DNA from: CAYFLR01 sp964343805
GTDB taxonomy: Bacteria > Bdellovibrionota_B > Oligoflexia > CAYFLR01
NCBI GenBank assembly: GCA_964343805.1
Contig: CAYFLR010000040.1
Span: 1 to 54,662 of the forward strand
DNA length: 54,662 bases
Direction: 5' to 3'
Positions 26,695 to 35,148 of the stretch are shown in pieces; the stretch's first letter is position 1; each line of letters starts with the position of its first letter. The notes under the pieces were generated by a model. It had not been told where the DNA came from. It saw nothing but the letters and a program-made list of their open reading frames with translations, and did no database searches. The translations under genes and the position numbers were made by a program.

Positions 26695-26728
26695 AATATA
26701 TCAATATAAAACCTTGATATATTGTCAA
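26695..26728 (-). promoter_or_regulatory. Inverted repeat and -35-like box upstream of the NtrC-type gene
   Basis: AATATATCAA and TTGATATATT form a perfect 10-9-10 inverted repeat (26695-26704 and 26714-26723) directly downstream of a TTGACA box on the minus strand. It fits an operator near the promoter of the regulator gene. The -10 box is unclear. Confidence 0.5.
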
Positions 26729-26791
26729 AAATTAATGTATCTTAGGGAAAATCCTTAAAAAATATTGTGGATAGGGGGTTAACTTTTGTTA

Positions 26792-27337
26792 CTAAATGGA
26801 GGTGAGTAGCTCTACTTTCTCTCTGATTTTATCTAAATCTTCTTTTTTAGTGTCTTTGAACATAGAGATGAGGGTGCCATCTTTACCGAGAATAAATGAA
26901 GTGGGAAGAATCGGGTTCAGATAGGAGTCATTCACAACTTCATTACTAATAACTACCGGGTATTTTATTTTGTATTTTTTTATGAATTCCCGAACATTTT
27001 TCTTCGAATCAATGGCGGCCACACCAATTATTTCCAAACCAAGAGGATGGTATTTTTTATAGATATCATTGTAGGGTTTGATAAGTGGTTCGCAATTGGT
27101 GCACCAGCTGGACCAAAAATGGAGAAAGACAATTTTCCCTTCAAAGTGACTGAGGGTGAGTTCTTTTCCTTCTAAATCCGCCAAGGTGAGATCAGGTATT
27201 TTCATTCCCTCTTCTTTGTATTTAAGCGCAACCTTCTTTTCACAGGCTCCAAATGACAATGAAACCACAATCAAGAGCAGTGTGCGAGTTGTTAAAGTGG
27301 TGAAACGAGCATGGAAATTTAAAGAAAACACATTCAT
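26792..27337 (-). CDS. TlpA/ResA-like thioredoxin-fold lipoprotein
   Basis: A 181-residue lipoprotein: signal peptide ending in the lipobox FGAC (Cys32), then a TlpA-type thioredoxin domain with the active-site motif WCTNC near residue 87 in FWSSWCTNCEP and the cis-proline segment LPTSFILGKDG. Such proteins reduce disulfides or deliver electrons to periplasmic targets such as apocytochromes. The ribosome binding site AAAGGA is inside the end of the upstream peptidase gene, three bases away, so the two are translated together. No cytochrome-biogenesis genes are near; the target is unknown. Confidence 0.9.
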   Translation of the reverse strand: MNVFSLNFHARFTTLTTRTLLLIVVSLSFGACEKKVALKYKEEGMKIPDLTLADLEGKELTLSHFEGKIVFLHFWSSWCTNCEPLIKPYNDIYKKYHPLGLEIIGVAAIDSKKNVREFIKKYKIKYPVVISNEVVNDSYLNPILPTSFILGKDGTLISMFKDTKKEDLDKIREKVELLTSI

Positions 27338-27340
27338 GGA

Positions 27341-28474
27341 TTATCCTTTAAAAGAGAGTAATTCTCTGGGGAAGGAGGAAAATAGTTCAAATCCTGAGGC
27401 TGTCACCACTCCAAGATCCTCAATTCTTACTCCCCCGGTGTCTTTGTAATAGAGGCCAGGTTCAACGGTGACTACTTGCCCTGCTTTAAGAGCGGGTGTA
27501 TTAAAGCTAATTCGAGGAGACTCATGTATGTCGAGTCCCAGTCCGTGGCCGGTACCATGGAAGAAACCTTGAGTCATTCCATCAATTTCTCCGGTTTCAA
27601 AGCCCACCTCTTTGAACTGATCTAATATCTTGTTGTGAATAAAATCACCTGTGACCCCCTCTTTTATTTCCTTGCAAGCCCATTCTTGAGAGACCCTTAC
27701 TGCTTCGTACTGTTTTCTCATTTGATCTGTCGGCTCTCCCACTACAAAGGTTCGAGTCATGTCGCCGAAATAGAAATGAGTGAGTGACCGGGGGAAGATA
27801 TCAATAATAATAAAAGTATGGGGTAGCAATGGTCCTGACCCCTGGCAGTGAGGATAGGCTGCGTCAATGCCGGATGACACGATTGTTCCAATGGGAACGC
27901 ATCTTTTCTTATAAAGCTCAATAAAGATAAAGTCTTTTATAAATTCAGAAGTGAGAGGAGTTCCTTGGTAAATTAACTCATTTTCTTTGATTTTGGTCTC
28001 TTTAAAAATATCAGCAATCTGATGGTAAACTTGATTAACAGCCTCTTCTACCTCTTTGATGTTTTTGAGCTCTTTTTCGTTCTTGATTACCCTTTCAGGA
28101 AAGAAAGGATCGGGTTTTGCTTTTAGTTGCACTCCTTCTTCACGGAGCTGATCGGCAACGAGGAGTGGAAAGTTTTCTGGAACAGTAAACTTTTTAGAGT
28201 TTAATGAGCCGATGAGGTGTTTGAGTAAAGTGGGGAAAGCTTGATAGAAATCCTGACTATCCACCTTAAGTTGTTTGGATAGTTGGTTGAAGGAGATGAT
28301 ATTTTCGATAGGGGACTCTTGTTTCGCTCGTTCTAGCTCTAAATCGGTCACTAGCAGATACTCTTTTTCTTCAAAACGAAAATAGGTGAATGGGTCAGGG
28401 GCATCAAACTGGGTGGCATAGTATATATTCTTATCGACTTCGGGATTGGCTCGCAGGATAATATTGTCTTTCAT
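27341..28474 (-). CDS. M24-family Xaa-Pro aminopeptidase
   Basis: A 377-residue peptidase starting at the ATG after AAGGAAAAG; a longer frame begins ten codons upstream without a site. The pita-bread-fold metal ligands are visible: Asp in FIIIDIFPR, Asp in FGDMTRTF, His in GTGHGLGLDIHE, Glu in VTVEPGLY and Glu in VRIEDLG. These bind two metal ions and cleave N-terminal residues before proline. An N-terminal creatinase-like domain of about 150 residues precedes it. It has no signal peptide, so it is cytoplasmic. It is coupled to a TlpA-like lipoprotein gene. Confidence 0.92.
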   Translation of the reverse strand: MKDNIILRANPEVDKNIYYATQFDAPDPFTYFRFEEKEYLLVTDLELERAKQESPIENIISFNQLSKQLKVDSQDFYQAFPTLLKHLIGSLNSKKFTVPENFPLLVADQLREEGVQLKAKPDPFFPERVIKNEKELKNIKEVEEAVNQVYHQIADIFKETKIKENELIYQGTPLTSEFIKDFIFIELYKKRCVPIGTIVSSGIDAAYPHCQGSGPLLPHTFIIIDIFPRSLTHFYFGDMTRTFVVGEPTDQMRKQYEAVRVSQEWACKEIKEGVTGDFIHNKILDQFKEVGFETGEIDGMTQGFFHGTGHGLGLDIHESPRISFNTPALKAGQVVTVEPGLYYKDTGGVRIEDLGVVTASGFELFSSFPRELLSFKG

Positions 28475-28612
28475 AGTTGTCTTTTCCTTCGTATATGAGG
28501 ACATGAGGTTTATTTGTGGCTATCAAAAATTGCTCTCTCTTGCAATGTAAATTCATTTAAGGTAGAGGTAAGCTGGTTCAGATTCCGTGTATAAATGGAG
28601 TGGGTCGACAAA

Positions 28613-29488
28613 ATGAAATGGATAGTGGTTTATAAATACTGGGTTTTAGCTCTCGGTATCTTTTCCCTCACAGGGGTTAGTTCGAGCATTCTAGGAGGAG
28701 ATTCTTCCATTAGGGTTGTCTCATTGGCACCTAATATTACCGAAATGATCTATTACATAGGTGCTGGAAGTAATTTAGTTGGAATTACTGATTATTGTAA
28801 CTATCCAAAGAATGTTCCCGGGGGCGTAGGAGTCAAACCTAAGGTGGGAGGAATGCAGAATCCCAACTTAGAGAAGATTCTATCTCTAAAGCCTGGTCTG
28901 GTTTTAATGACTGAAGAGGGAAATCGCAAAGAGACGTTTCTCTCTTTAAAAAACCTAGGCATAAAAACTAAAGGGTACGAAATCCCCTCTATTGCCGATG
29001 TATTAGACACTATAAACAAATTGGGGCAGTTACTTAAGAAGAGTGAAGAAACTAAACGTCAGGTGCAACTTCTTAAGGATTCCATACAGCAGCTAGAAAA
29101 GGTCCATAATACACAGAAAAAAGTGCCTCTCATTTGGGTCTATTCTTTAAACCCTTTGATTGTAGCTGGTAAAGGAACTTTTGTTAATGAAATGATAGAA
29201 ATTGCCGGAGGAAAAAATGTCATGGCATCCTCCACCCATATTAAATACCCTCGCATTGCTATTGAAACCGTTTTACGATTGAATCCCAGTTTTATTATTC
29301 ATTCCATGGACCCTCAAATGAAAGGGGAAATTAGTAAATTTTGGCGCCGGTTTCCTTCTATTAAAGCGGTGGACGAGAAGAAGATCTTTTTTATCAATCC
29401 AGATATTGTAGATCGTCCCGGACCTCGTTTATTGCAAGGAATTGTAAAAATTGCTCATTTGCTTAAGTCTCAAGATGGAGAGCCATGA
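28613..29488 (+). CDS. Periplasmic substrate-binding protein, BtuF/FhuD class
   Basis: A protein of about 291 residues with a signal peptide or anchor (hydrophobic to about residue 24). It belongs to the class III binding-protein fold: IRVVSLAPNITEMIYYIGAGSNLVGIT, then CNYP, KVGG..NPNLEKILSLKPGLVL, and a long connecting helix near residues 140-165. Such proteins capture cobalamin, haem or ferric siderophores for a FecCD/BtuCD importer. The ATG at 28613 lies 12 bases after GGAG and is preferred over 28595. The next two genes overlap by four bases each, so it is an uptake operon. No cobalamin riboswitch was seen in the short leader. Confidence 0.9.
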   Translation: MKWIVVYKYWVLALGIFSLTGVSSSILGGDSSIRVVSLAPNITEMIYYIGAGSNLVGITDYCNYPKNVPGGVGVKPKVGGMQNPNLEKILSLKPGLVLMTEEGNRKETFLSLKNLGIKTKGYEIPSIADVLDTINKLGQLLKKSEETKRQVQLLKDSIQQLEKVHNTQKKVPLIWVYSLNPLIVAGKGTFVNEMIEIAGGKNVMASSTHIKYPRIAIETVLRLNPSFIIHSMDPQMKGEISKFWRRFPSIKAVDEKKIFFINPDIVDRPGPRLLQGIVKIAHLLKSQDGEP

Positions 29489-30498
29489 TAAGGACTTTGT
29501 CTGGTAGAAATTTAATCATTCTTAACGTGACTGGTTTAGTAGGAGTCACTGGTTGTATTATTGCAGCCCTGTTTTGGGGAACTGAAGTAGTGGGATTTCG
29601 TCAACTTCTTCAGGTGATAGATGGATCTTCTCCATCAGAAGTAACAGATATCCTCTTTGCCTTTCGGTTGCCACGAATAGTTTTGAGTTTTATTGTAGGA
29701 GCTTCCCTTTCTCTTGCCGGATTGATATTCCAAACCATATTAAGAAACCCCTTAGCCGATCCTTACCTACTAGGAATTTCTTCGGGAGCATCCTTTGGAA
29801 GCCTATTGGGCCGATTGTTTTCAGGATCTTCTTTTATCATCTTCTCCTGGTGGATATACATGGGCTCCTTTTTGGGGGCTATTCTTACTCTCTTGTTAGT
29901 CCTTGCTATAGGTTACTCCTTTCGGTCCTTAAGAGTTCAGACTTTAGTTCTTGCCGGAGTGATTGTAGGGGCCTTTTTGTCTGCTTGTATGTTTTTAGTT
30001 ACCTCCTTATTAAAAGAGAATGAAGTTGCCACTCAGTTTCTTTGGTTGATGGGGAATATTCCCATTTTAGACTGGTCTGTTTTGAGTCTTTTTTCCGTGG
30101 TCTTAGTGAGTTTTTGGTGTTTCTTTTTCTATCTGTCCAAAATATTAAATTTGATGCTGCTAGGTGAAGCAGTGGTGAAGAGCTCGGGTCTAAATGCGGA
30201 AAGGCTCAAGATCCTATTAATCGTCCATGGGACTCTATTAACCGCTCTAGTGGTTTCTGTTTGTGGTCCTATTGGTTTTGTTGGGTTAGTTATTCCCCAC
30301 TTTTTTAGAATTGTTTTGGGTAGCGATCACCGTGTTTTGGTCTCTTCTGTATTTTGGGGAGGAGGAGCTTTTCTTATCATTTCTGATTTATTAGCCCGAT
30401 CCGTACTTTCTCCTACGGAGTTGCCAATTGGAGTCGTTACCTCTTTGATAGGGGCACCATACTTTCTGTTTCTCTTGAAAAGAAAGGAGATCCGATGA
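29485..30498 (+). CDS. BtuC/FecCD-type ABC importer permease
   Basis: A 337-residue integral membrane protein with about ten hydrophobic segments and family motifs including FRLPRIVLSFIVGASLSLAG, LRNPLADPYLLGISSGA and GPIGFVGLVIPHFFR, which contacts the ATPase. It imports a metal chelate such as cobalamin or a siderophore together with the adjacent genes. The start overlaps the previous gene's stop by four bases (ATGA), and the same holds at its 3' end. Confidence 0.95.
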   Translation: MIRTLSGRNLIILNVTGLVGVTGCIIAALFWGTEVVGFRQLLQVIDGSSPSEVTDILFAFRLPRIVLSFIVGASLSLAGLIFQTILRNPLADPYLLGISSGASFGSLLGRLFSGSSFIIFSWWIYMGSFLGAILTLLLVLAIGYSFRSLRVQTLVLAGVIVGAFLSACMFLVTSLLKENEVATQFLWLMGNIPILDWSVLSLFSVVLVSFWCFFFYLSKILNLMLLGEAVVKSSGLNAERLKILLIVHGTLLTALVVSVCGPIGFVGLVIPHFFRIVLGSDHRVLVSSVFWGGGAFLIISDLLARSVLSPTELPIGVVTSLIGAPYFLFLLKRKEIR

Positions 30499-31292
30499 GC
30501 TCTCCTATTATGACAATTAATAATCTCTCTTTCTCTTATGCCACTAAACCCACCCTCATGGACATATCTTTGAGTATCAACAAAGGCGAGTTTGTCTCCA
30601 TCGTTGGACCAAATGGTGCCGGTAAGACGACCTTGCTTAAGCTCATGGCGGGACTGCATTTAGGGTCCAGTGGATATATTACCTGTAAAGGCGAGAAGCT
30701 GTCTTCCCTTCCCGTGAAGAAGCGTGCTCGTTTTATGGCTTATGTAGATCAAGAATCCTATGCTGTTCATTATTTAACGGTTTATCAATTGGTTCTTTTG
30801 GGGCGGTTTTTAGATCTCCCATGGCATGGTTTTGAAACAGCTGAAGATCGTGATTTAGTGCATGCCGCTTTAGATAAGGTGAACATGCGACCCTATGAAA
30901 ATGAACCCTTTTGCTATCTCAGTCAGGGAGAAAAGCAGAGAGTTTTATTGGCGCGGGCCTTGGTGCAAGACGTGGAGGTCATGTTATTAGATGAACCTCT
31001 CTCTCATGTGGATATCGCTTACCGCCTAGAAACTTATCGAATGTTAAAAGAGTTGTGCCAAAAGAAACAGCTAACTGTTATTATGACCTCTCATGATTTA
31101 CAACAAGATATGAATTATGCGGATCGTTTTATCATGCTGAAGCAGGGGCAGTTGTTGCAGGTTTTAGATAATAATAAGGGAGATAAAACAGCCGCTTGGC
31201 GAGATTTATTTGATGTTACCTTTAAAGAAGCTATTATCAAAGAAACCACTCAAGTCACATTAATCCCTTTTTTAGAAGATGAGGAAGGATAA
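30495..31292 (+). CDS. BtuD/FecE-type ABC importer ATPase
   Basis: A 265-residue ATP-binding subunit. Walker A is GPNGAGKTT (about residues 38-46), the signature is LSQGEKQRV (one change from LSGGQ), Walker B is VMLLDEP, and the switch His is in MTSHD. It overlaps the permease gene by four bases. The last 40 residues extend past the usual fold and end in an acidic tail. It energises the importer. Confidence 0.95.
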   Translation: MSSPIMTINNLSFSYATKPTLMDISLSINKGEFVSIVGPNGAGKTTLLKLMAGLHLGSSGYITCKGEKLSSLPVKKRARFMAYVDQESYAVHYLTVYQLVLLGRFLDLPWHGFETAEDRDLVHAALDKVNMRPYENEPFCYLSQGEKQRVLLARALVQDVEVMLLDEPLSHVDIAYRLETYRMLKELCQKKQLTVIMTSHDLQQDMNYADRFIMLKQGQLLQVLDNNKGDKTAAWRDLFDVTFKEAIIKETTQVTLIPFLEDEEG

Positions 31293-31889
31293 ATGGTAGA
31301 ATTTGGAACCACCATCACATTTGGATTTTTAGTCAGTTTTCTCGCAGGGGGATTTCCCTCTGGATATCTGATAGGTAAATGGAAAGGGATGGATGTCCGT
31401 AATTATGGAAGCGGCAATATTGGCTCCACCAATGTTCTTAGATTGTTGGGAATGCCCTACGGAGTCCTCTGTTTTGTTTTGGATGCTGGAAAAGGTCCTC
31501 TCATTATTTATCTCCTGTCTCAGTTTCTTGTCATAACTGAAAACTACATCTTGGTTCTTTATGGCGTTGCCGTGCTTCTGGGTAATATCTTTTGCCCTTA
31601 TTTGAATTTTAAAGGGGGCAAAGGAGTTGCAACAGCTTTGGGTGTTTTTCTTTACCTTATGCCCTATCCTTCTTTAATTGCTGCGGGAGTTTGGGGAACC
31701 ACCTTGTTGATCTCGAAAATTAGTTCAGTGAGTAGCCTTGCCGGAGTTTTGACTTTTTGGATCGCGAGCTTTGTGTTTGCCAAATCTCCTGTGGAATGGG
31801 GAGTGGCCACTTTTGCTGCTTTATTAATTATCATCAGACATAAAGATAATATTAAACGTCTTCTTTCTGGAAGTGAAAAATCTGTGTAG
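31293..31889 (+). CDS. plsY: Acyl-phosphate:glycerol-3-phosphate acyltransferase PlsY
   Basis: A 198-residue membrane enzyme that makes 1-acyl-glycerol-3-phosphate, the first step of phospholipid synthesis, from acyl-phosphate. The diagnostic motifs are FPSGYLIGKW, GSGNIGSTNVLR and FKGGKGVATALG, with about five membrane segments. Length matches the family. It begins on the base after the ATPase gene ends, so it is transcribed as the fourth gene of the uptake operon, though the pathways are unrelated. A terminator hairpin follows. Confidence 0.95.
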   Translation: MVEFGTTITFGFLVSFLAGGFPSGYLIGKWKGMDVRNYGSGNIGSTNVLRLLGMPYGVLCFVLDAGKGPLIIYLLSQFLVITENYILVLYGVAVLLGNIFCPYLNFKGGKGVATALGVFLYLMPYPSLIAAGVWGTTLLISKISSVSSLAGVLTFWIASFVFAKSPVEWGVATFAALLIIIRHKDNIKRLLSGSEKSV

Positions 31890-31898
31890 GCCCTGGCC

Positions 31899-31928
31899 AA
31901 CTGTCTATGATTTAGACAGTTTCTTCTT
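31899..31928 (+). terminator. Terminator after plsY
   Basis: The perfect nine-base arms AACTGTCTA and TAGACAGTT flank a five-base loop, followed by TCTTCTT. The tail is only moderately T-rich. Confidence 0.65.
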
Positions 31929-32017
31929 GCCTTGCAATCTATTGTCAAAATTCTGATCAGAGAACAATTCCCTTAAATAATTCTAATATCTTCTGTGATA
32001 TTAAGTGGTTATTAAGG

Positions 32018-33298
32018 GTGGGTGTCCATTTTTTGATCTATTTCTTCTTCTTTTTAGCTTTTGGCATTTTTATTGCTGTAACTAGGCAGCGGTACTTTAG
32101 GTACTTGTTAACTTTAGTTATGAGGCGAGATATGTTTTTAAAGCAAAATAATCATTTCAAGGTACTTTATTCTTTGGCTTTTGTAAGCTTGGTTGCCGTT
32201 ACAGTGTACCAGCTAAAAAACTATAAGTTCGCAGCTCGTAAGCCTTTTTCGGTAGATGAGGTGAAAGAGTATCAACAAAGAGCCAGTTCTGGATCCAATG
32301 AACTTGTTTCTCTCCTCGCTAAAAATGTCTTTAACTCTCAAGTGAGTGGTTCAGTTGCTAACTTTATGGCACGTAATAATACTGAAGGCAGAGTAGAGAA
32401 TTGGGATGGGATCGTGACCTCGGCGAAGACCACGCTGGTAAAAAGGCAAGCCGATACCCTTAAAAGAATCATCACCACTCGGATGGACAATCCGGTGACT
32501 CGCTTTTTAAAAACCCAACGGATTTCTCAATCTCTCAATCTTCCTGAATTAGTAACCAACGTCACTGAAAAACTGCATATCAAAGAGCTTTTTGGTGGAA
32601 AATCAGAGACCAAAAAAGAAACTCAACTCGATTTTGCTCTATCTCAACCTTTAAAAGGAATGGGAAATCTATTTCAAGGTTTTAGTGCCGGATCTCTGCC
32701 TCAGATTCCATTCAAACAGAGTAACAAAGTGGAAACTCCCAGTATTGAGGTAGTCAAAAAACAAGAAGCAGAAAGATTTGATGACTATTTAGTGGACTTG
32801 GATATTGCTGGAGACGAGATCAAAGAAATACTTCATCTCAAAGAGTTTCCTTTCATAAATTATAACTTAGATATGACCTTCAGTGATGGACTCCTGTTTA
32901 ATTACTTAAAAGGTGAGGCAACTGCTGAACAGTATATTTACTCTAACAACTTAAGAGTTTTGGAGGCCAATGGTCTTTTAGAGATTAACTACAACGTGAC
33001 TCTAGATGAGATCATCCTCAAGAACTATCGCTATAACATCCGTTTTGGTAAAGCCACTTCATTTCTCAGGTATGATGCTGAGGGGACTCTCATTGAATAT
33101 GGAGTTCAAGGAGGATGGTCTTCAAAATTAACCACGAGTCATTCTTATCTTCCTGCTGACGAGAAACTGTCCAATAATATCTTAATGAGACCCTATGGGC
33201 TATGGTTTGATAGCCTCCAAACTCAATTGGCCACCTATCTCAATAAAGAAAAAGTGGCCAATTATGATGTGAAGTTTACCTTAAAAAAGGGATTCTAA
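32018..33298 (+). CDS. Membrane-anchored protein of unknown function
   Basis: 426 residues from a GTG at 32018, giving two hydrophobic segments (about 5-21 and 48-64). An alternative ATG at 32120 would leave only the second. Neither has a good ribosome binding site, so the start is uncertain. Residues about 75-250 are helical and Lys/Gln/Ser-rich. Residues about 265-425 look beta-rich, with repeating patterns of hydrophobic strands (LDMTFSDGLLFNYLKG; NYNVTLDEIILKNYRYNIRFG), perhaps a periplasmic beta domain. No family was recognised. It converges on the next minus-strand gene with only three bases between. Confidence 0.65.
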   Translation: MGVHFLIYFFFFLAFGIFIAVTRQRYFRYLLTLVMRRDMFLKQNNHFKVLYSLAFVSLVAVTVYQLKNYKFAARKPFSVDEVKEYQQRASSGSNELVSLLAKNVFNSQVSGSVANFMARNNTEGRVENWDGIVTSAKTTLVKRQADTLKRIITTRMDNPVTRFLKTQRISQSLNLPELVTNVTEKLHIKELFGGKSETKKETQLDFALSQPLKGMGNLFQGFSAGSLPQIPFKQSNKVETPSIEVVKKQEAERFDDYLVDLDIAGDEIKEILHLKEFPFINYNLDMTFSDGLLFNYLKGEATAEQYIYSNNLRVLEANGLLEINYNVTLDEIILKNYRYNIRFGKATSFLRYDAEGTLIEYGVQGGWSSKLTTSHSYLPADEKLSNNILMRPYGLWFDSLQTQLATYLNKEKVANYDVKFTLKKGF

Positions 33299-33301
33299 AG
33301 A

Positions 33302-35056
33302 TTACTCTGGTAAAAACTCTCCCTCTAAAATCTCTTCAGGCATTTTGGGTGGTTTAACCCCTGCATTTTTAGTAGCAATAACATCATATCCTCGGCTATG
33401 AGTTGTTACATCTTTATCTACTTCATAGACCCCGGTGCTACTTTGTTTAAAGCACTGTTTAGTAATCAAGTTACCTTCATTATCTTCATAACGAGGATCT
33501 TTATTGGGATGGTCATTCTGATTTCCTCTAGGATGCCAGTACATTTCTGGTTGAAGGGTGTTATCATCGCTGGGTTCGGTAACTGCTTTTCGGATACTTA
33601 GTTCATTGGTTGAGCCTGAAGTGCCACATCCCTTTAAAACTCCTGTTGCTTCATCTGCCTCTACATTAAAAAGAAACCCACGAGCTGATTCCTGGTAGTT
33701 TCCACCGGGGTTCATCCAGTAGGATAAATTACCTTCACTAGTTTCAGGGTTTCCATCAAATGCCACATAACTAATAGCATGTATATCACTATTGCCAGCA
33801 TTTTTACTTACTGCTACATAATTAACCAGACCCTCAGAAGTGAAGGGATCTACACTATCTACAATAGAGGCCCTTCTTACTTCAAATCGCATATTTGGAA
33901 CCCCGTCAGTTATACTTTTCTCATAATTAACACTCATGACATTATTCTTGTTGCCAGAATTATTAGGGTCATGATCCATGGCAGGACCTTGTTGGCCTTG
34001 ATTCTCTGATTGAAACCAGAGGGTTCCGCTGTAGTTGTCTTCATCATCTCCTGGAGAGTGTAGGATATGGGTCTCCAGTTTTCTGCCGTGGGAATCTACT
34101 ATTTTTACATCGGTTCGATAGACTTTTCTTCCTGCTAGATCACTGAGTCTAGATATGGAAGCTAGGTTGACAGTTGTATCACTTCCCACTGCTTTTTGAA
34201 ATGAGCTGGTAAGATCTAAAGTGGATCCTTCATCAGGTAGATCGTCTGATAGCCCACTTTTCTTTGCCTGGCATAGAAGACCTCTACCAATACTTAGTGC
34301 TTTATCAACTGTATTTACTGCATCTTGAATTTGAATTCTGGCAAAAGCGACCATGCAGGCTTCACCCTCAGAGTTATTTCCATCTGCAGTTCCCCAATCA
34401 AAGCTTGTATCAGAGTAGTTATCACCTGTGAAACGAGAGAGGTTCATATCGCTATCGAAGTTATAGCATTTCTCTTCGTTCATGGTGTCAGGGCCATCTC
34501 CAAATATATTTACATCCAGACAGCTGCTCGCTTCTCCCTTTAAAATAAGTTCGGTTTCTATGATCTTCTCTTTCATGGTCTTGTTTTCGTCTTTTTTGTC
34601 AAAAAGATCACTAGCTGCATCTTCTGCATCTTTGACCACTGGTGGATCATTATCATGCACAGGGGGATTTGATTGGTTATTGTTATCGAGGGCGGGAGTC
34701 TCATCGTCATCTTTAGGAATAGGTGGAGGGTTTTCGCCTTGTACAAGCTTCACTAGGTTGACCGTGCTTGCTTTAGGAAAGGCTGTTAAGGCTAGGGATG
34801 ATGGAAAAGCAAGAGCTAATGGGTTCGAGGCTATGGTATTTACTGCAGATGGTTCCAAAGAGGAAATGGAAGAAGAGATAGTACTACTGGTTGTGCCTGT
34901 AGTAGCTGAGGTGCTACTCTCCTCTTCCTCAGTAGCTTCTGTCTCGGTGCTGTTGTCATTGCTTTCCTCGTTTGTAGAATCCTTTGGGACAATACAAGAA
35001 AATAGTAGGGTTAGAGCCAGAATTAGATATCCCATGAGTAAGGCGCGATAATACAT
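33302..35056 (-). CDS. Large lipoprotein with Ser/Thr/Glu-rich N-terminal linker
   Basis: A 584-residue lipoprotein. The signal peptide ends in the lipobox LFSC (Cys21), and the start has GGAGG six bases upstream. Residues about 25-170 are low complexity (Ser, Thr, Glu, Pro, Asp, Asn) and probably a surface or periplasm-spanning linker. The C-terminal 400 residues have a regular pattern of beta strands and cysteines (about eight), rich in Asp, Asn, Ser and Gly, consistent with an extracellular or outer-membrane exposed domain. No family was recognised. A large antisense open frame overlaps it but lacks support. Confidence 0.75.
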   Translation of the reverse strand: MYYRALLMGYLILALTLLFSCIVPKDSTNEESNDNSTETEATEEEESSTSATTGTTSSTISSSISSLEPSAVNTIASNPLALAFPSSLALTAFPKASTVNLVKLVQGENPPPIPKDDDETPALDNNNQSNPPVHDNDPPVVKDAEDAASDLFDKKDENKTMKEKIIETELILKGEASSCLDVNIFGDGPDTMNEEKCYNFDSDMNLSRFTGDNYSDTSFDWGTADGNNSEGEACMVAFARIQIQDAVNTVDKALSIGRGLLCQAKKSGLSDDLPDEGSTLDLTSSFQKAVGSDTTVNLASISRLSDLAGRKVYRTDVKIVDSHGRKLETHILHSPGDDEDNYSGTLWFQSENQGQQGPAMDHDPNNSGNKNNVMSVNYEKSITDGVPNMRFEVRRASIVDSVDPFTSEGLVNYVAVSKNAGNSDIHAISYVAFDGNPETSEGNLSYWMNPGGNYQESARGFLFNVEADEATGVLKGCGTSGSTNELSIRKAVTEPSDDNTLQPEMYWHPRGNQNDHPNKDPRYEDNEGNLITKQCFKQSSTGVYEVDKDVTTHSRGYDVIATKNAGVKPPKMPEEILEGEFLPE

Positions 35057-35148
35057 AATGGTCCTCCAGATAATGATCCATACATTCTAAAGAATCGAAC
35101 CTTTACATGAAAACTTTAATGAAGAACTTTGTCGGGTATAAGGTAACC

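Noticed and set aside
28475..28612. Cobalamin riboswitch before the BtuF-type gene
   Set aside because: The leader is under 140 bases and no B12-box-like or kissing-loop sequence was found.
34482..35051. 189-codon open frame on the plus strand
   Set aside because: It lies fully antisense to the Ser/Thr/Glu-rich lipoprotein, is itself Ser-rich from codon bias, and has no ribosome binding site.
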